Source: Palsa-295 sp963785585 (GTDB lineage Bacteria > Acidobacteriota > Terriglobia > Acidiferrales > UBA7541). Taken from it: 64,000 bases of DNA. Made by a program: the position numbers and the translations under genes. Location of the stretch: contig CAWAVW010000004.1 in assembly GCA_963785585.1 (NCBI GenBank), positions 1,426,001-1,490,000 on the forward strand, in the 5' to 3' direction. The notes below the pieces were generated by a model. The model saw nothing but the letters and a program-made list of their open reading frames with translations, did no database searches and was not told the DNA's origin. Shown piece by piece: positions 42,548 to 51,937 of this stretch (within the stretch, counting starts at the first letter, position 1; each line of letters opens with the position of its first letter).

Positions 42548-44068
42548 TTAACGTTTGCCGCCGAGGAGGGAGCCGAGGACTCCGCGGACCAGGGTACGGC
42601 CGACGGTGCTGCCGATGGTGCGGGCGGCGGATTTGGCCATGGCCTGGGCGAGCGTGTCGCCGCGTTGGCCGGGGGCGCGGGTGGTGATGCCGGGGATGTT
42701 GGGAATCCAGGAGCTGATGCCGCCGGAGTTTGAGGCGGGCGTTCCGGCAGAGGATGTGCCGGCGCTTGCGGCGGCCGGCTGGCCGGGAACATCGTTGCGA
42801 CCTTTCAGGCGTTCGTAGGCGGATTCGCGGTCGATCACTTTCTCGTACACTCCGGCGACGATGGAATTCTGTATGAGTTGCTGGCGCTGTTGCGGAGTGA
42901 TGGGGCCGATCTGGCTGTGCGGCGGGCAGACGATGGCGCGCTGGACAATGCCGGGCGTACCTTTTTCGTCGAGGAAGGAGATGAGGGCTTCGCCGACTTC
43001 GAGTTCGGTGATGACTTTGGCGACGTCGAGTTTGGGATTCGAGCGGAAGGTGTCGGCGGCGGATTTGACGGCTTTCTGGTCGTTGGGCGTGAAGGCGCGG
43101 AGAGCGTGCTGAACGCGATTGCCGAGCTGGCCGAGAACTGTTTCGGGGATGTCGATCGGATTTTGGGTGACGAAATACACGCCGACGCCCTTCGAGCGGA
43201 TGAGGCGGACGATTTGGGTAACTTTGTCTTCGATGATTTTGGGAAGGTCGGCGAACAGCAGGTGCGCTTCGTCGAAAAAGAAAACGAGTTTCGGTTTTTC
43301 GGGATCGCCGACTTCGGGGAGGCGCTCGAAAAGTTCGGTGAGCAACCAGAGCAGGAAGGTGGCGTAGATTTTGGGGGCGCGGATGAGTTTATCGGCGGCG
43401 AGAATGTTGACGACGCCGTGGCCGGCGGAATCAGTTTGCATCAGGTCGTCGAGGTTCAGCGCGGGCTCGCCGAAAAACTTTTCGCCGCCTTGCTGCTGGA
43501 TTTCGACCAGGCCGCGCTGGATGGCTCCGATGCTGGCGGCGGAAATGTTGCCGTACTGGGTTTGAAAGTCTTTGGCATTATCGCCGACGTGCTGGAGCGT
43601 GGCGGTGAGGTCTTTGAAATCGAGGAGCAACAGGCCGTTGTCGTCGGCGATTTTGAAAACGAGAGTGAGGACGCCGGCCTGGGTGTCGTTGAGATTTAAC
43701 AGTCGGCTGAAGAGGAGCGGGCCCATCTCGGAGACGGTGGCGCGGACGGGGTGGCCTTCTTCGCCGAAAACGTCCCAGCAGGTGGCGGGACATCCGGCGA
43801 AAGCGAAATCGGTGAGCTTGAGTTGCTTTACGCGCGCGGCGATTTTGGGATTGTCGGCGCCGGGCTGGCTGATGCCGGCGAGGTCGCCTTTGACGTCCGC
43901 TGCGAAGACCGGAACGCCGATGCGGGAGAAGCTTTCGGCCATGACTTGCAGGGTGACAGTCTTGCCGGTGCCGGTGGCTCCGGCGACCAGGCCGTGACGG
44001 TTGGCGAGGGCGGGGAGAAGGTAGAGTGGCGTGTCACCGGATTGTGCGATGAGAAGGGGTTCGACCAT
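42548..44068 (-). CDS. HerA-like helicase family ATPase (DUF853)
   Basis: Predicted 506 aa. Walker A GATGTGKT at residues 30-37, Walker B LVFFFDEAHLLF, and TQNPIDIPETVLGQLGNRVQHALRAFTP, all typical of the DUF853/YjgR group of HerA/FtsK-like ATPases. The C-terminal 80 residues are Ser/Gly/Ala-rich. These proteins resemble DNA translocases but the family's role is unknown; HerA itself works with the NurA nuclease, and no nurA-like gene is nearby. The start at 44068 has SD GAGGAG 9 bases upstream; the open frame further up runs into hexamer repeats. Confidence 0.92.
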   Translation of the reverse strand: MVEPLLIAQSGDTPLYLLPALANRHGLVAGATGTGKTVTLQVMAESFSRIGVPVFAADVKGDLAGISQPGADNPKIAARVKQLKLTDFAFAGCPATCWDVFGEEGHPVRATVSEMGPLLFSRLLNLNDTQAGVLTLVFKIADDNGLLLLDFKDLTATLQHVGDNAKDFQTQYGNISAASIGAIQRGLVEIQQQGGEKFFGEPALNLDDLMQTDSAGHGVVNILAADKLIRAPKIYATFLLWLLTELFERLPEVGDPEKPKLVFFFDEAHLLFADLPKIIEDKVTQIVRLIRSKGVGVYFVTQNPIDIPETVLGQLGNRVQHALRAFTPNDQKAVKSAADTFRSNPKLDVAKVITELEVGEALISFLDEKGTPGIVQRAIVCPPHSQIGPITPQQRQQLIQNSIVAGVYEKVIDRESAYERLKGRNDVPGQPAAASAGTSSAGTPASNSGGISSWIPNIPGITTRAPGQRGDTLAQAMAKSAARTIGSTVGRTLVRGVLGSLLGGKR

Positions 44069-44344
44069 GGTGCGATGCTCCTCGATGAAGGATGAGGGAA
44101 GATGATAATACGAGATTGAATTTGTGGGATGGCGGAGTTGGCGGGTGTGAAGCGCGCCGTTACAAAGGCAGAGGCGAAGGCAACGGCAAAAGCAAAAGCA
44201 AAAGCAAAAGCAAAAGCGAAGGCAAAGTCTCCCGAACCTGAGAGACGGTTCGGCCGCTACAAAGTCCAAGTCAACGACAACGGCAACATCAAAGGCTGGC
44301 GGGCGTGAAGCCCGCCGCTACAAAGGCGGACTGGGGCGAACGCT
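44069..44344. repeat. Family H array with A and B hairpins
   Basis: A decayed family A hairpin at 44136-44168, AAAGCA hexamers at 44175-44226, family B at 44226-44265 and a standard family A at 44291-44324. Confidence 0.85.
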
Positions 44345-44660
44345 CGGATGCGGCGGCAAGCCGCCGCACTCCGAAAATGATTGTGGCGGTCGTGAGACGG
44401 AGGGCGGCGCGATGGTTTGGGTGGATGTGCGGGCGAGTCCAAAAACGGTGGCAAGCCACCGCACTCCGAAAATGATTGTGGCGGTCGTGAGGCAGAGGGC
44501 GGCGCGATGGTTTGGGTGGATGTGCGGGCGCGTCCAAAAACGGTGGCGAGGCACCGCACTCCGAGAATGATTGTGGCGGTCGTGAGGCAGAGGGCGGCGC
44601 GATGGTTTGGGTGGATGTGCGGGCGTGTCCAAAAGCGGTGGCAATGCACCGCACTCCAAG
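44345..44660. repeat. 95-base tandem repeat built on family F
   Basis: CCGCACTCC landmarks at 44364, 44459, 44554 and 44649 give an exact 95-base period. Each unit holds the family F hairpin, ATGATTGTGGCGGTCGTGAG, a GCGGCGCGATGGTTTGGGTGG segment broken by one or two changes, and GTCCAAAA. Stems decay along the array: CGGTGGCAAGCCACCG, then CGGTGGCGAGGCACCG, then GCGGTGGCAATGCACCGC. The gap to 44802 holds the next gene's promoter. Confidence 0.92.
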
Positions 44661-44802
44661 ATGGCCGGGCGAGATGGCGTTTGCCGGTGGGAGAACATCT
44701 ATAATGGCGGGGCGCGCATCTTTTTAGGTGGGGATGCTGGAACCTTTGTAGGGCGAGCGCGGAAGTAGGAATGTGGAAAGTGTAGCGAGAGGAATTGGGG
44801 CG

Positions 44803-45810
44803 ATGCGATTGAAACTTGATGAGGGAATGAAGTTTGTGCGCGGTGTGCGGGCGACTGCGTGGTGCGCGGGGATTTGCGCGGCGACGATGATCATGCTGGG
44901 CGGAACGGCGAGCGTGGCTCGAGCGCAGGCGGCGCCGGGGCCGATGCGTCCGGCGGATCGAGAGGAAGCACCGCCGCCGATCGATCATTCGACGGATTAC
45001 GGGGATGTGACGCGGACGCCGACACCGCCGCCTCCTCCGCCGCTGAAATCGGATCTGGCGGGGAGCTGGAAATTCAATGTGGATGAGAGCGACGACCCGC
45101 GCGAGAAGTTGAAGGAAGCGCGGCAGGGCAGCGGCGGGCGCGATTCGAACGGCGGCAATCGCGGAGGGAACGGGGGAAACAATCCCGGCGGGATTCGGAT
45201 TGGCGGCGTGGGGCAGCCGTATCCGAATGGCGGAAGCAGCGGGGGAAATAACGGCGGAGGAAATCCGCGGAGCGGCGGCGCGAATGGAAGCCCGTCGGCG
45301 GAGCTATCGCCGAACAACACGCAGATTCAGGAGTTCACAAATCCGACGGCGACGATGAATGTGACGATCAAGGATGCGAACGAAATCGATTTCAAGGATG
45401 GCGACGGGCGGGTGCGGACGTTTTTTACCGACGACCGGAAAGTGGATAAGCCGAAGGATCCGAAGCCGGACGATCCGAAGCAGTTCGACGCGTATTGGGA
45501 AGATGCGAAACTGGTGGCGAGGGACGATTTGCAGAAGAGCGTGCGGGTGACGCGGTCGCTCGAGCCGGCGCCGGGCGGAATGCAGTTGATCGAGAATGTG
45601 ACGATCGAGACGAATCATGCGAACGGATATGTGGAGTTGCGGTACGTTTACGATCGCGTGGGGGAACGGCCGCCAGTGCCGCCCGGGGCGGTTCCGCCGG
45701 TGAAGGCGGTGGCTGTGGCGCCGCGGGGCGGGGTGAATCCGGGAGGGAGTGAATCGTCGGGAGATGATTCGGGGGATCGGCCAACGTTGAAGAGGCCGCC
45801 GCAGGAGTGA
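44803..45810 (+). CDS. Exported Gly/Asn/Pro-rich protein of unknown function
   Basis: Predicted 335 aa from ATG 44803 (GAGAGGA SD; ATG 44827, with GAGGGA upstream, also fits). The signal peptide (WCAGICAATMIMLGGTASVARAQ) is followed by a Pro-rich segment, then DLAGSWKFNVDESDDPREKLKEAR, a motif seen in acidobacterial exported proteins. A Gly/Asn/Ser-rich low-complexity region covers about residues 120-175 and a beta-rich C-terminal domain follows (MNVTIKDANEIDFKDGDGRVRTFFTDDRKVD). Periplasmic or surface-exposed; no known family. Confidence 0.78.
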   Translation: MRLKLDEGMKFVRGVRATAWCAGICAATMIMLGGTASVARAQAAPGPMRPADREEAPPPIDHSTDYGDVTRTPTPPPPPPLKSDLAGSWKFNVDESDDPREKLKEARQGSGGRDSNGGNRGGNGGNNPGGIRIGGVGQPYPNGGSSGGNNGGGNPRSGGANGSPSAELSPNNTQIQEFTNPTATMNVTIKDANEIDFKDGDGRVRTFFTDDRKVDKPKDPKPDDPKQFDAYWEDAKLVARDDLQKSVRVTRSLEPAPGGMQLIENVTIETNHANGYVELRYVYDRVGERPPVPPGAVPPVKAVAVAPRGGVNPGGSESSGDDSGDRPTLKRPPQE

Positions 45811-46277
45811 AGGTTTTAGTGGCGAAGAGGAAAGTCGAGAGACCCGCCGAGGGTAAATTCGGTTGATTGCTGAAGTGTGATTGTGCTGTTGTTTCCTGCC
45901 GGAATGGAATAAAACGATAGGCGAAACGTTGCGCTGTGGTGTGGTTTTTGTGTTGGCGGATTGTGTGATGTGAGGGTAGGTTGACCGAACCGGAGAGATG
46001 GTTCGGGCGGGACGGGGGCGAAGGCAGAGGCAAAAGCGAAGGCAAAAGCAAAAGCAAAGGCAAAAGCAAAGGCAAAAGCGAAGGCAGACGCAAAGGCAAC
46101 TGCAAAGGCAAAGGCTGCCCGAACCGGAGAGACGGTTCGGCCGCTACAAAGTCGAAGGCAAAGGCAACGTCAAAGGCTGGCGGGCGTGAAGCCCGCCGCT
46201 ACAAAGGCAAAGTCGAAAGCCACGGCGGCGAGCCGCGGCGCTGACGGTATCTCAAAAGCGGTGGAAGGATGGATCGA
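45811..46277. repeat. Family B hairpins, hexamer array, family A
   Basis: Positions 45811-45975 show nothing recognisable. A decayed B hairpin is at 45981-46008, hexamers (GGCAAA/AGCAAA) at 46018-46115, a B hairpin at 46110-46150 and family A at 46171-46206. The SD GGAAGG for the GH51 gene is at 46263-46268. Confidence 0.85.
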
Positions 46278-48266
46278 ATGGCGAACTACGGTAAACATTG
46301 GGGGGTGGCGATGGTTGCGGCGGGAGTGGCGATCGTGAGCGCTGGCGCGGCGGGAGTGGCGATCGTGAGTGCTGGCGTGGTGCGCGCGCAGTCGAGCGCG
46401 GTGGCGGCGAAGCCGGTGGTGATTGAGGTGGACGTCAACAAAGTCAGCGGAACCGTGAGTCCGACGCTGTATGGGTTGATGACGGAGGAGATCAATCACG
46501 CGTTTGACGGCGGATTGTATGGCGAGATGGTGCGGAACCGGACGATGTGGCGGAATTGGGATGGGATCAACCATTGGGTGGTGGTGACGAACGGCACTGC
46601 GGCGGCGGATATTTCGGGAGATGAGAAGACCGGACCGAGCGAGGCGCTGCCGAATAGCTTGAAGTTGAAAGTGGAGCGCGCGGACGCGGCGAATGTGGCG
46701 GGAGTGAGGAACGAAGGCTATTGGGGGATGGCGGTTCGTCCGGCGACGACGTATCGCGGATCGTTTTATGCGAAGGCGGACGATGCGTTTTTGAGCGCGA
46801 GCGGCAAGCGTGGGGTGACGGTGTCGCTGGTGAACGATGTGACGGGAAAAGCGGAAGCGACGGCAACGGTTGCGGCGCTGAGCGGCACGTGGGCGCGCTA
46901 CGAGTATGAATTGAAGACCGGAGCGGTGAGGCCGTCGGCGGCGAATCATTTGTTGTTGGCGGTGGATCATCCGGGGACGGTGTGGTTCAACCTGGTGTCT
47001 CTGTTTCCGCCGACGTTTGCGAATCGAGCGAATGGGAATCGCGCGGATTTGATGGAGAAGCTGGCGGCGATGCATCCGCAGTTTTTGCGTTTTCCGGGCG
47101 GAAATTATCTGGAAGGCGATCACGTGGCGGAGCGATTCCAGTGGAAGCAGACGATTGGGCCGCTGGTGGACCGCCCGACGCACAAGCAGCCGTGGGGATA
47201 CCAGTCCACGGACGGAATGGGGCTGCTGGAATTTTTGGAGTGGTGCGAGGACTTGCACATGCGTCCGGTGCTGGCGGTGTATGCGGGCTATTCGATGGCG
47301 CAGGATTTCACGAAACCGGGGCCGGCGCTCGAGCCCTATGTGGCGGATGCGCTCGATGAATTGGAATATGTGACGGGATCGACGGAGACGAAATGGGGCG
47401 CGGAACGAGCGAAGGACGGGCATCCGGCGCCGTTTGATCTGACGTACGTGGAAATCGGGAACGAAGACGAATTCGACAAGAGCGGAAGCTACGACGGGCG
47501 GTACGCGCAGTTTTATGCGGCGATCAAGAAAAAATATCCGGCGCTGCAATTGATTGCGACGACTCCGGTGAAGAGCGTGAAGCCGGACGTGATCGACGAT
47601 CATTATTATCGCAGCGCGTCGGCCATGATGGCGGACGCGGGGCACTACGACAAGACGGACCGGAAGGGGCCGAAGATATTTGTGGGCGAGTGGGCAACGA
47701 TCGAGGGCGTGCCGACTCCGAATTTTAATGCGGCGCTGGCGGATGCGGCGTGGATGACGGGAATGGAGCGGAACAGCGACATCGTGATTATGGCGGCGTA
47801 TGCGCCGCTGTTTGTGAATGTGAATCCGCAGGCGTCGCAGTGGGGGACGAATTTGATCGGGTACGACGCGCTGAATAGCTATGGGTCGCCGACGTATTGG
47901 GTGCATGTGCTGTTTGGCGGACATTTGGGGACGGAGATTGTGCCGACGAAGACAACGTCGGGGGATGCGACGGGCGGCGGGAAATTCTTTTATTCGGTGA
48001 CGAAGGATGCGGCGAAGGGGAAGGTGTTTCTGAAGGTGGTGAACGCGGGGTCGGACGAGCGGGCGGTGGAGTTTGATTGGGCGGGAGGATCGGCGGTGCG
48101 CGGAAGTTTGTACCGGTTGAGCGCGGCGAGCGTGACGGATACGAATTCGATTACCGAGCGGGAACGGATTGTGCCGAAGAAGATTGCGGTGGAGGTGGTG
48201 GGAAAGGCGTTGAAGCAGGTGTTGCCGGGATATTCGATTAGTGTGTTTGAGGTGGATGTGAAGTAG
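46278..48266 (+). CDS. Exported GH51 alpha-L-arabinofuranosidase
   Basis: Predicted 662 aa. The GH51 TIM barrel carries acid/base Glu396 in VEIGNEDEF and nucleophile Glu471 in FVGEWA, with LRFPGGNYLEGDH and DDHYYRSA also typical. A carbohydrate-binding-like beta domain (about residues 90-235) is inserted between the N-terminal strand and the barrel, and a beta domain ends the protein. It releases terminal arabinofuranose from arabinan or arabinoxylan in the periplasm or outside. The signal peptide contains a direct duplication (AGVAIVSAG twice). ATG 46278 is preferred to 46269 because GGAAGG is 9 bases away from it. Confidence 0.94.
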   Translation: MANYGKHWGVAMVAAGVAIVSAGAAGVAIVSAGVVRAQSSAVAAKPVVIEVDVNKVSGTVSPTLYGLMTEEINHAFDGGLYGEMVRNRTMWRNWDGINHWVVVTNGTAAADISGDEKTGPSEALPNSLKLKVERADAANVAGVRNEGYWGMAVRPATTYRGSFYAKADDAFLSASGKRGVTVSLVNDVTGKAEATATVAALSGTWARYEYELKTGAVRPSAANHLLLAVDHPGTVWFNLVSLFPPTFANRANGNRADLMEKLAAMHPQFLRFPGGNYLEGDHVAERFQWKQTIGPLVDRPTHKQPWGYQSTDGMGLLEFLEWCEDLHMRPVLAVYAGYSMAQDFTKPGPALEPYVADALDELEYVTGSTETKWGAERAKDGHPAPFDLTYVEIGNEDEFDKSGSYDGRYAQFYAAIKKKYPALQLIATTPVKSVKPDVIDDHYYRSASAMMADAGHYDKTDRKGPKIFVGEWATIEGVPTPNFNAALADAAWMTGMERNSDIVIMAAYAPLFVNVNPQASQWGTNLIGYDALNSYGSPTYWVHVLFGGHLGTEIVPTKTTSGDATGGGKFFYSVTKDAAKGKVFLKVVNAGSDERAVEFDWAGGSAVRGSLYRLSAASVTDTNSITERERIVPKKIAVEVVGKALKQVLPGYSISVFEVDVK

Positions 48267-48506
48267 GGGCGCAGCGAAGGCTCAGGCGATGGAATTAACG
48301 ATCGTCGGAGGAATATTGCGGAAGCGCGTGGCCTGCGAAGGCCTCGATTGCGGTGGCAAGCCGCCGCTGGTTACGCCGAGGTGCTGTGGACGACTCAAAA
48401 GCGGTGGCAAGCCAGCGTAGTCCGAAAATGGGCTGGGCGGTGATGGGTATTTAGAGATGGATCGAGTGGTGCAGAGGGTGCGAAACGCGCGAGAGCAATT
48501 TGAGAA
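48267..48506. repeat. Two decayed family F hairpins
   Basis: GCGGTGGCAAGCCGCCGC at 48349-48367 and GCGGTGGCAAGCCAGC with TCCGAAAATG at 48400-48430. No gene. Confidence 0.7.
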
Positions 48507-48782
48507 TTAAAGGCCGTCTGGCCGGGGGAGTTTTGTCGTCAGGCTGCTGACGGTGGGCAGGGGCTTGACGCCGAGTTTTTTGCCTTTGCGCGAAGACTTG
48601 GAGGAGAGCGTCGAGGAGGATTCGGACGCGGAGTCTTTGGCGGTCTCGTTGACGAGGCCCATGGCTTGTTTCAGGGCGTCGAGGGAAACGTTGAGCAATT
48701 CGGGCTCCGGGTGCGCGCGTGGTTGGCGCGCCGTTTTTTTTGTTACGCCGAAAATTTTAATGGAGAATGCGCGCGAGGTCAA
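48507..48782 (-). CDS. Possible small Ser/Lys-rich protein
   Basis: Predicted 91 aa, or fewer if it starts later. The centre (PELLNVSLDALKQAMGLVNETAKDSASESS) is a plausible amphipathic helix; the C-terminal half is Ser/Lys-rich. No SD is evident before the ATG at 48782, and no family is recognised. Lower GC than surrounding repeats supports coding only weakly. Confidence 0.35.
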   Translation of the reverse strand: MTSRAFSIKIFGVTKKTARQPRAHPEPELLNVSLDALKQAMGLVNETAKDSASESSSTLSSKSSRKGKKLGVKPLPTVSSLTTKLPRPDGL

Positions 48783-48987
48783 TTCGGAGTTTTTGCGGGA
48801 GGCGGAAAGGCGAAGGCAAAGGCACAGGCAAACGCCAAGGCAAAAGCAAAAGCAAAGGCAAAGGCAACGGCTCCCGAACCTGAGAGACGGTTCGGCCGCT
48901 ACAGAGTCAACGGCAACGTCAACGGCTGGCGGGCGTGAAGCCCGCCGCTACAAAGGCAAGGGCAAAGGCCAAGGCGAAGGCGTGGCG
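48783..48987. repeat. Hexamer array with B and A hairpins
   Basis: Hexamers at 48808-48868, family B at 48868-48905, family A at 48921-48957, then more hexamers to about 48980. It directly abuts the end of the MFS gene. Confidence 0.85.
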
Positions 48988-50251
48988 CTAGGATTTTGCG
49001 GCGGCGTCGGGGATCAGTTTGTCGGCGTTGCGGAGTTGGGGGAAGAATACGGCCCAGAGGCCGGTGACGAGGAGAGTGCCTAAGCCGCCGATGACGACCG
49101 AGGGAACGGTGCCGAACCAGTGGGCCATGACGCCGCTTTCGAATTGGCCGAGTTCGTTGGAGGCGCCGATGAAAATCATGTCCACGGCGTTGACGCGGCC
49201 GCGCATTTCGTCGGGCGTGGCGATCTGGACGAGGGTGGCGCGAATGACGACGCTGACCATGTCGGAAGCGCCGACGAGAATCAAGGCGAGGAGCGAGACG
49301 ATCAGGCTGCGCGAGAGTCCGAAGACAATGGTGAAGGCTCCGAAAGCCGCGACGCAGAAAAGCATGGTGACGCCGACGCGGCCTTTGAGCGGACGATAGG
49401 CGAGGATGATGGCCATGGCTCCGGCGCCGACGGCAGGAGCGCTGCGAAGAATTCCCAGGCCCCACGGACCGATGTGAAGGATTTCGCGGGCGTACACAGG
49501 AAGCAGAGCGACGGCGCCGCCGAGAAGGACGGCGAACAGGTCAAGCGAGATGGAGCCGAGGACGACTTTGTGATTCCAGATGTAGTGCATTCCGGCGAGG
49601 ACGGTTTTTGAGCTGATGGGTTCTTTCGAGCGGATTTTGACTTTCAGGTCGAAGCGCGTGGTGGAGAAAATGGCGATGAGCGCGGAGGCGACGGCGAAAG
49701 CGTAGACGGCGGCGGGGCCGCGGGAAACGGCGTAGATCAATCCTCCGGCGGAGGGACCGAGAATCGTGGAGGCTTGAAACACGGTGGAGTGCCAGGCGAC
49801 GGCGTTCTGGAAATGTTCTTCGCGGACGAGTTGCGGAAGGATGGCGCGACCGACGGGACCGTTGAAGGAGCGAACGACTCCCATGAGGACGAGGACGGCG
49901 TAGATGGGGCCGACGGTGTGGGTGTGGCGCAGGGCGAGAATTAAGAGCAGCGAAGAGCAGAGCGCGAAGCCGCAATAACAGAGCATCATGAGTTTGCGGC
50001 GGTCGAAGCGGTCGGCGGTGTGGCCGGAGACGAGAAAGAGCAGAATGCCGGGAAGAAATTGGGCGAGGCCGACAAGGCCGAGGTCGAGAGCGCGGTGGGT
50101 GATTTCGGTAAATCTGCCAGCCGACGGCGACGGACTGCATTTCGGTGGCGAGGACGATGAAGGCGCGAGCGGTTTCGTACCAGACGAAGGCGGGATAGGT
50201 GAAGGCGACGCGTCCGGCGAGTTGGGAGTCGGATGTTTCGGTGGCGGGCAA
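48988..50251 (-). pseudogene. MFS transporter, frameshifted near the N-terminus
   Basis: The main frame gives an MFS permease of the DHA3/EntS type (LVSGHTADRFDRRKLMMLCYCG, then RGRVNAVDMIFIGASNELGQFESG). Its upstream part is nonsense, while the proper beginning (AFTYPAFVWYETARAFIVLATEMQSVAVGWQIY) is in another frame. The two join exactly at GWQIY/EITHRALDLGLVGL if one G of the pair at 50107-50108 is removed. The best start is a TTG at 50251 with SD AGGAG 8 bases upstream, giving about 420 aa when repaired. Either a recent inactivation or a sequencing error. Twelve helices are expected; the substrate is unknown. It is transcribed away from the beta-lactamase-like gene, with 121 bases between. 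Confidence 0.85.
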
Positions 50252-50372
50252 ACGTTGCTGCTCCTGGGAGTTGTCGCTCGCGCGGGGCGATTGGCTCGCG
50301 CGCGATTCTTGAACAAGTATAACGGAAGCAGCGCCGTGGCATAATCCCTGCGCGAGACCGGGAGAGAATTTC
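50252..50372. promoter_or_regulatory. Shared divergent promoter region
   Basis: These 121 bases separate the start of the MFS transporter from that of the beta-lactamase-like gene. Both promoters must lie here, so regulation may be shared. AACAAGTATAAC at about 50311-50322 is the only AT-rich, -10-like stretch. Confidence 0.4.
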
Positions 50373-51506
50373 ATGATGAAACGAAAATGGGGAAGCGCGG
50401 CGCGATGGGCGGCGGTGTGGGTCGCGGCGGCGGTTTTTTCGGGCGCGTTTGCGAGCGGCGCCGGCGCGCAGACGAACACGCTGGATGCGGCGAAGCGCGC
50501 AGAGATGGAAGCGGCGGTGCGGGGATTTATAGAGAAGAGTCACGCGCCGGGAGTTTCGGTGGCGGCGGTGGTGAATGGGGAGTTTGTGTGGTCGGAGGGA
50601 TTTGGGTTTGCGGACCTGGAGGGGAAAGTTCCGGCGACGGCGGAGACGCTGTACAGGCTCGCTTCGGTGTCAAAGCCGCTGACGGCGACGGCGGCGATGG
50701 AACTGTGGGAGCGGGGGAAACTGGATCTGGATGCGCCGATACAGAAATATTGTCCGCAATTTCCGGTGAAGCCGTATCCGATCACGACGCGGGAATTGCT
50801 GGGACATTTGGGAGGCATCCGGCATTACAAGACCGGCGCGGACGATCTGGAAGGCAACAACACGAAGCATTTTGACGATCCTATCGCGGGAGGCATTCAG
50901 TTTTTCGCCAACGATCCGCTGGTGGAGATTCCGGGAGCGAAATTTCATTACACGACGATGGGCTACACGCTGGTGGGATGCGCGATCGAAGCGGCTTCGG
51001 GAGAAAAGTATGCGGACTTTGCGACCGCGAACGTGTTTGTTCCGGCGGGGATGACGCATACGTTTGTGGATGACCGTTACAAGATTATTGCAAACCGGAC
51101 GCGGTTTTATTCGAGCGACAAGGCGGGAGAGGTGGTGAACGCCGATCCGCTGGATTCGAGCTACAAAATTCCGGGAGGCGGATGGATTTCGACGGCGGGA
51201 GATCTGGCGGAGTTTGAGATTGCGATGCTGGACGACAAGTTGGTGAAGCGAGCGACGAGAGATTTGATGTGGACGGCGCAGAGGCAGACGGATGGATCGG
51301 CGGATCATTATGGATTGGGGTTTGGAATTTTGAAGATGGGGGATTTGGCGGCGGTAGGACATTCGGGGAGCCAGCAGGGGACGAGTACGGATATTTTGAT
51401 GGTGCCGGAGAAGCGGGATGGGATTGTGGTGCTGATCAATATGGATGGCGTGGATGCGTCGGGGTTGGCGCATGGGTTGATGGGGATTTTGATGGGAGTG
51501 AAGTGA
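50373..51506 (+). CDS. Serine beta-lactamase-like hydrolase (class C / PBP-like)
   Basis: Predicted 377 aa, exported (signal peptide AAVWVAAAVFSGAFASGAGAQ). The SxxK motif is Ser98-Val-Ser-Lys101 in ASVSKPLTA. The second motif (usually YxN) falls in FHYTTMGYTLVG as YTT, and the third is GHSGSQQG. Members include esterases, D-amino-acid peptidases and true AmpC enzymes; the missing Asn in motif two argues for a peptidase/esterase rather than AmpC. It is divergent to a drug-exporter-like MFS gene. Confidence 0.88.
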   Translation: MMKRKWGSAARWAAVWVAAAVFSGAFASGAGAQTNTLDAAKRAEMEAAVRGFIEKSHAPGVSVAAVVNGEFVWSEGFGFADLEGKVPATAETLYRLASVSKPLTATAAMELWERGKLDLDAPIQKYCPQFPVKPYPITTRELLGHLGGIRHYKTGADDLEGNNTKHFDDPIAGGIQFFANDPLVEIPGAKFHYTTMGYTLVGCAIEAASGEKYADFATANVFVPAGMTHTFVDDRYKIIANRTRFYSSDKAGEVVNADPLDSSYKIPGGGWISTAGDLAEFEIAMLDDKLVKRATRDLMWTAQRQTDGSADHYGLGFGILKMGDLAAVGHSGSQQGTSTDILMVPEKRDGIVVLINMDGVDASGLAHGLMGILMGVK

Positions 51507-51937
51507 GGGGGCGTGGCGGAGGAGAGAGAGTTAGAACGGAGTCGTCATGCGGGCGATGATCGTTGTTGAGTGAGGAGTTGCGATGCAGTTTGATTCTGAT
51601 GAGTGCGTGCATTTCAGGTGCGTGGGAATTTCTGAAATGGCTCAACCTGCACCCCATTGGAAATGGGGTGCACACAGACGCGAGCGTCTGTGCCACGACG
51701 GGCACGGCGGCTTCGGCCGGGGGTGAAGCGGGCGCATACAAAGTCAAGGGCAAAGGCTGCCCGAACCGGTGAGGCTGGTTCGGCCGCTACAGAGTCAAAA
51801 GCAAAGGCAAAGGCAAAGGCAGCGGCAAACGAAGGGCACGCGAAAATTCATGGGGGCGGACCGCATGTCAGCCGCGAGGGTCAGGCAGCAACGCGGATCA
51901 CTCCGCAAGGAATGGCGACGCGAAAATGCGGGTGAGG
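51507..51937. repeat. D and B hairpins with hexamer tract
   Basis: Family D at 51636-51699 (GCACCCCATT/AATGGGGTGC), family B variant at 51751-51794 (CCGAACC GGTGAGGCT GGTTCGG) and hexamers at 51797-51835. Positions 51840-51937 hold nothing recognised. No gene. Confidence 0.85.

Noticed and set aside
44345..44660. CRISPR-like 95-base repeats
   Set aside because: The whole unit is repeated; there are no variable spacers.
49541..50479. Separate 312-codon gene overlapping the MFS gene
   Set aside because: Only its middle encodes MFS N-terminal helices; the rest is nonsense. It is explained by one extra base at 50107-50108.
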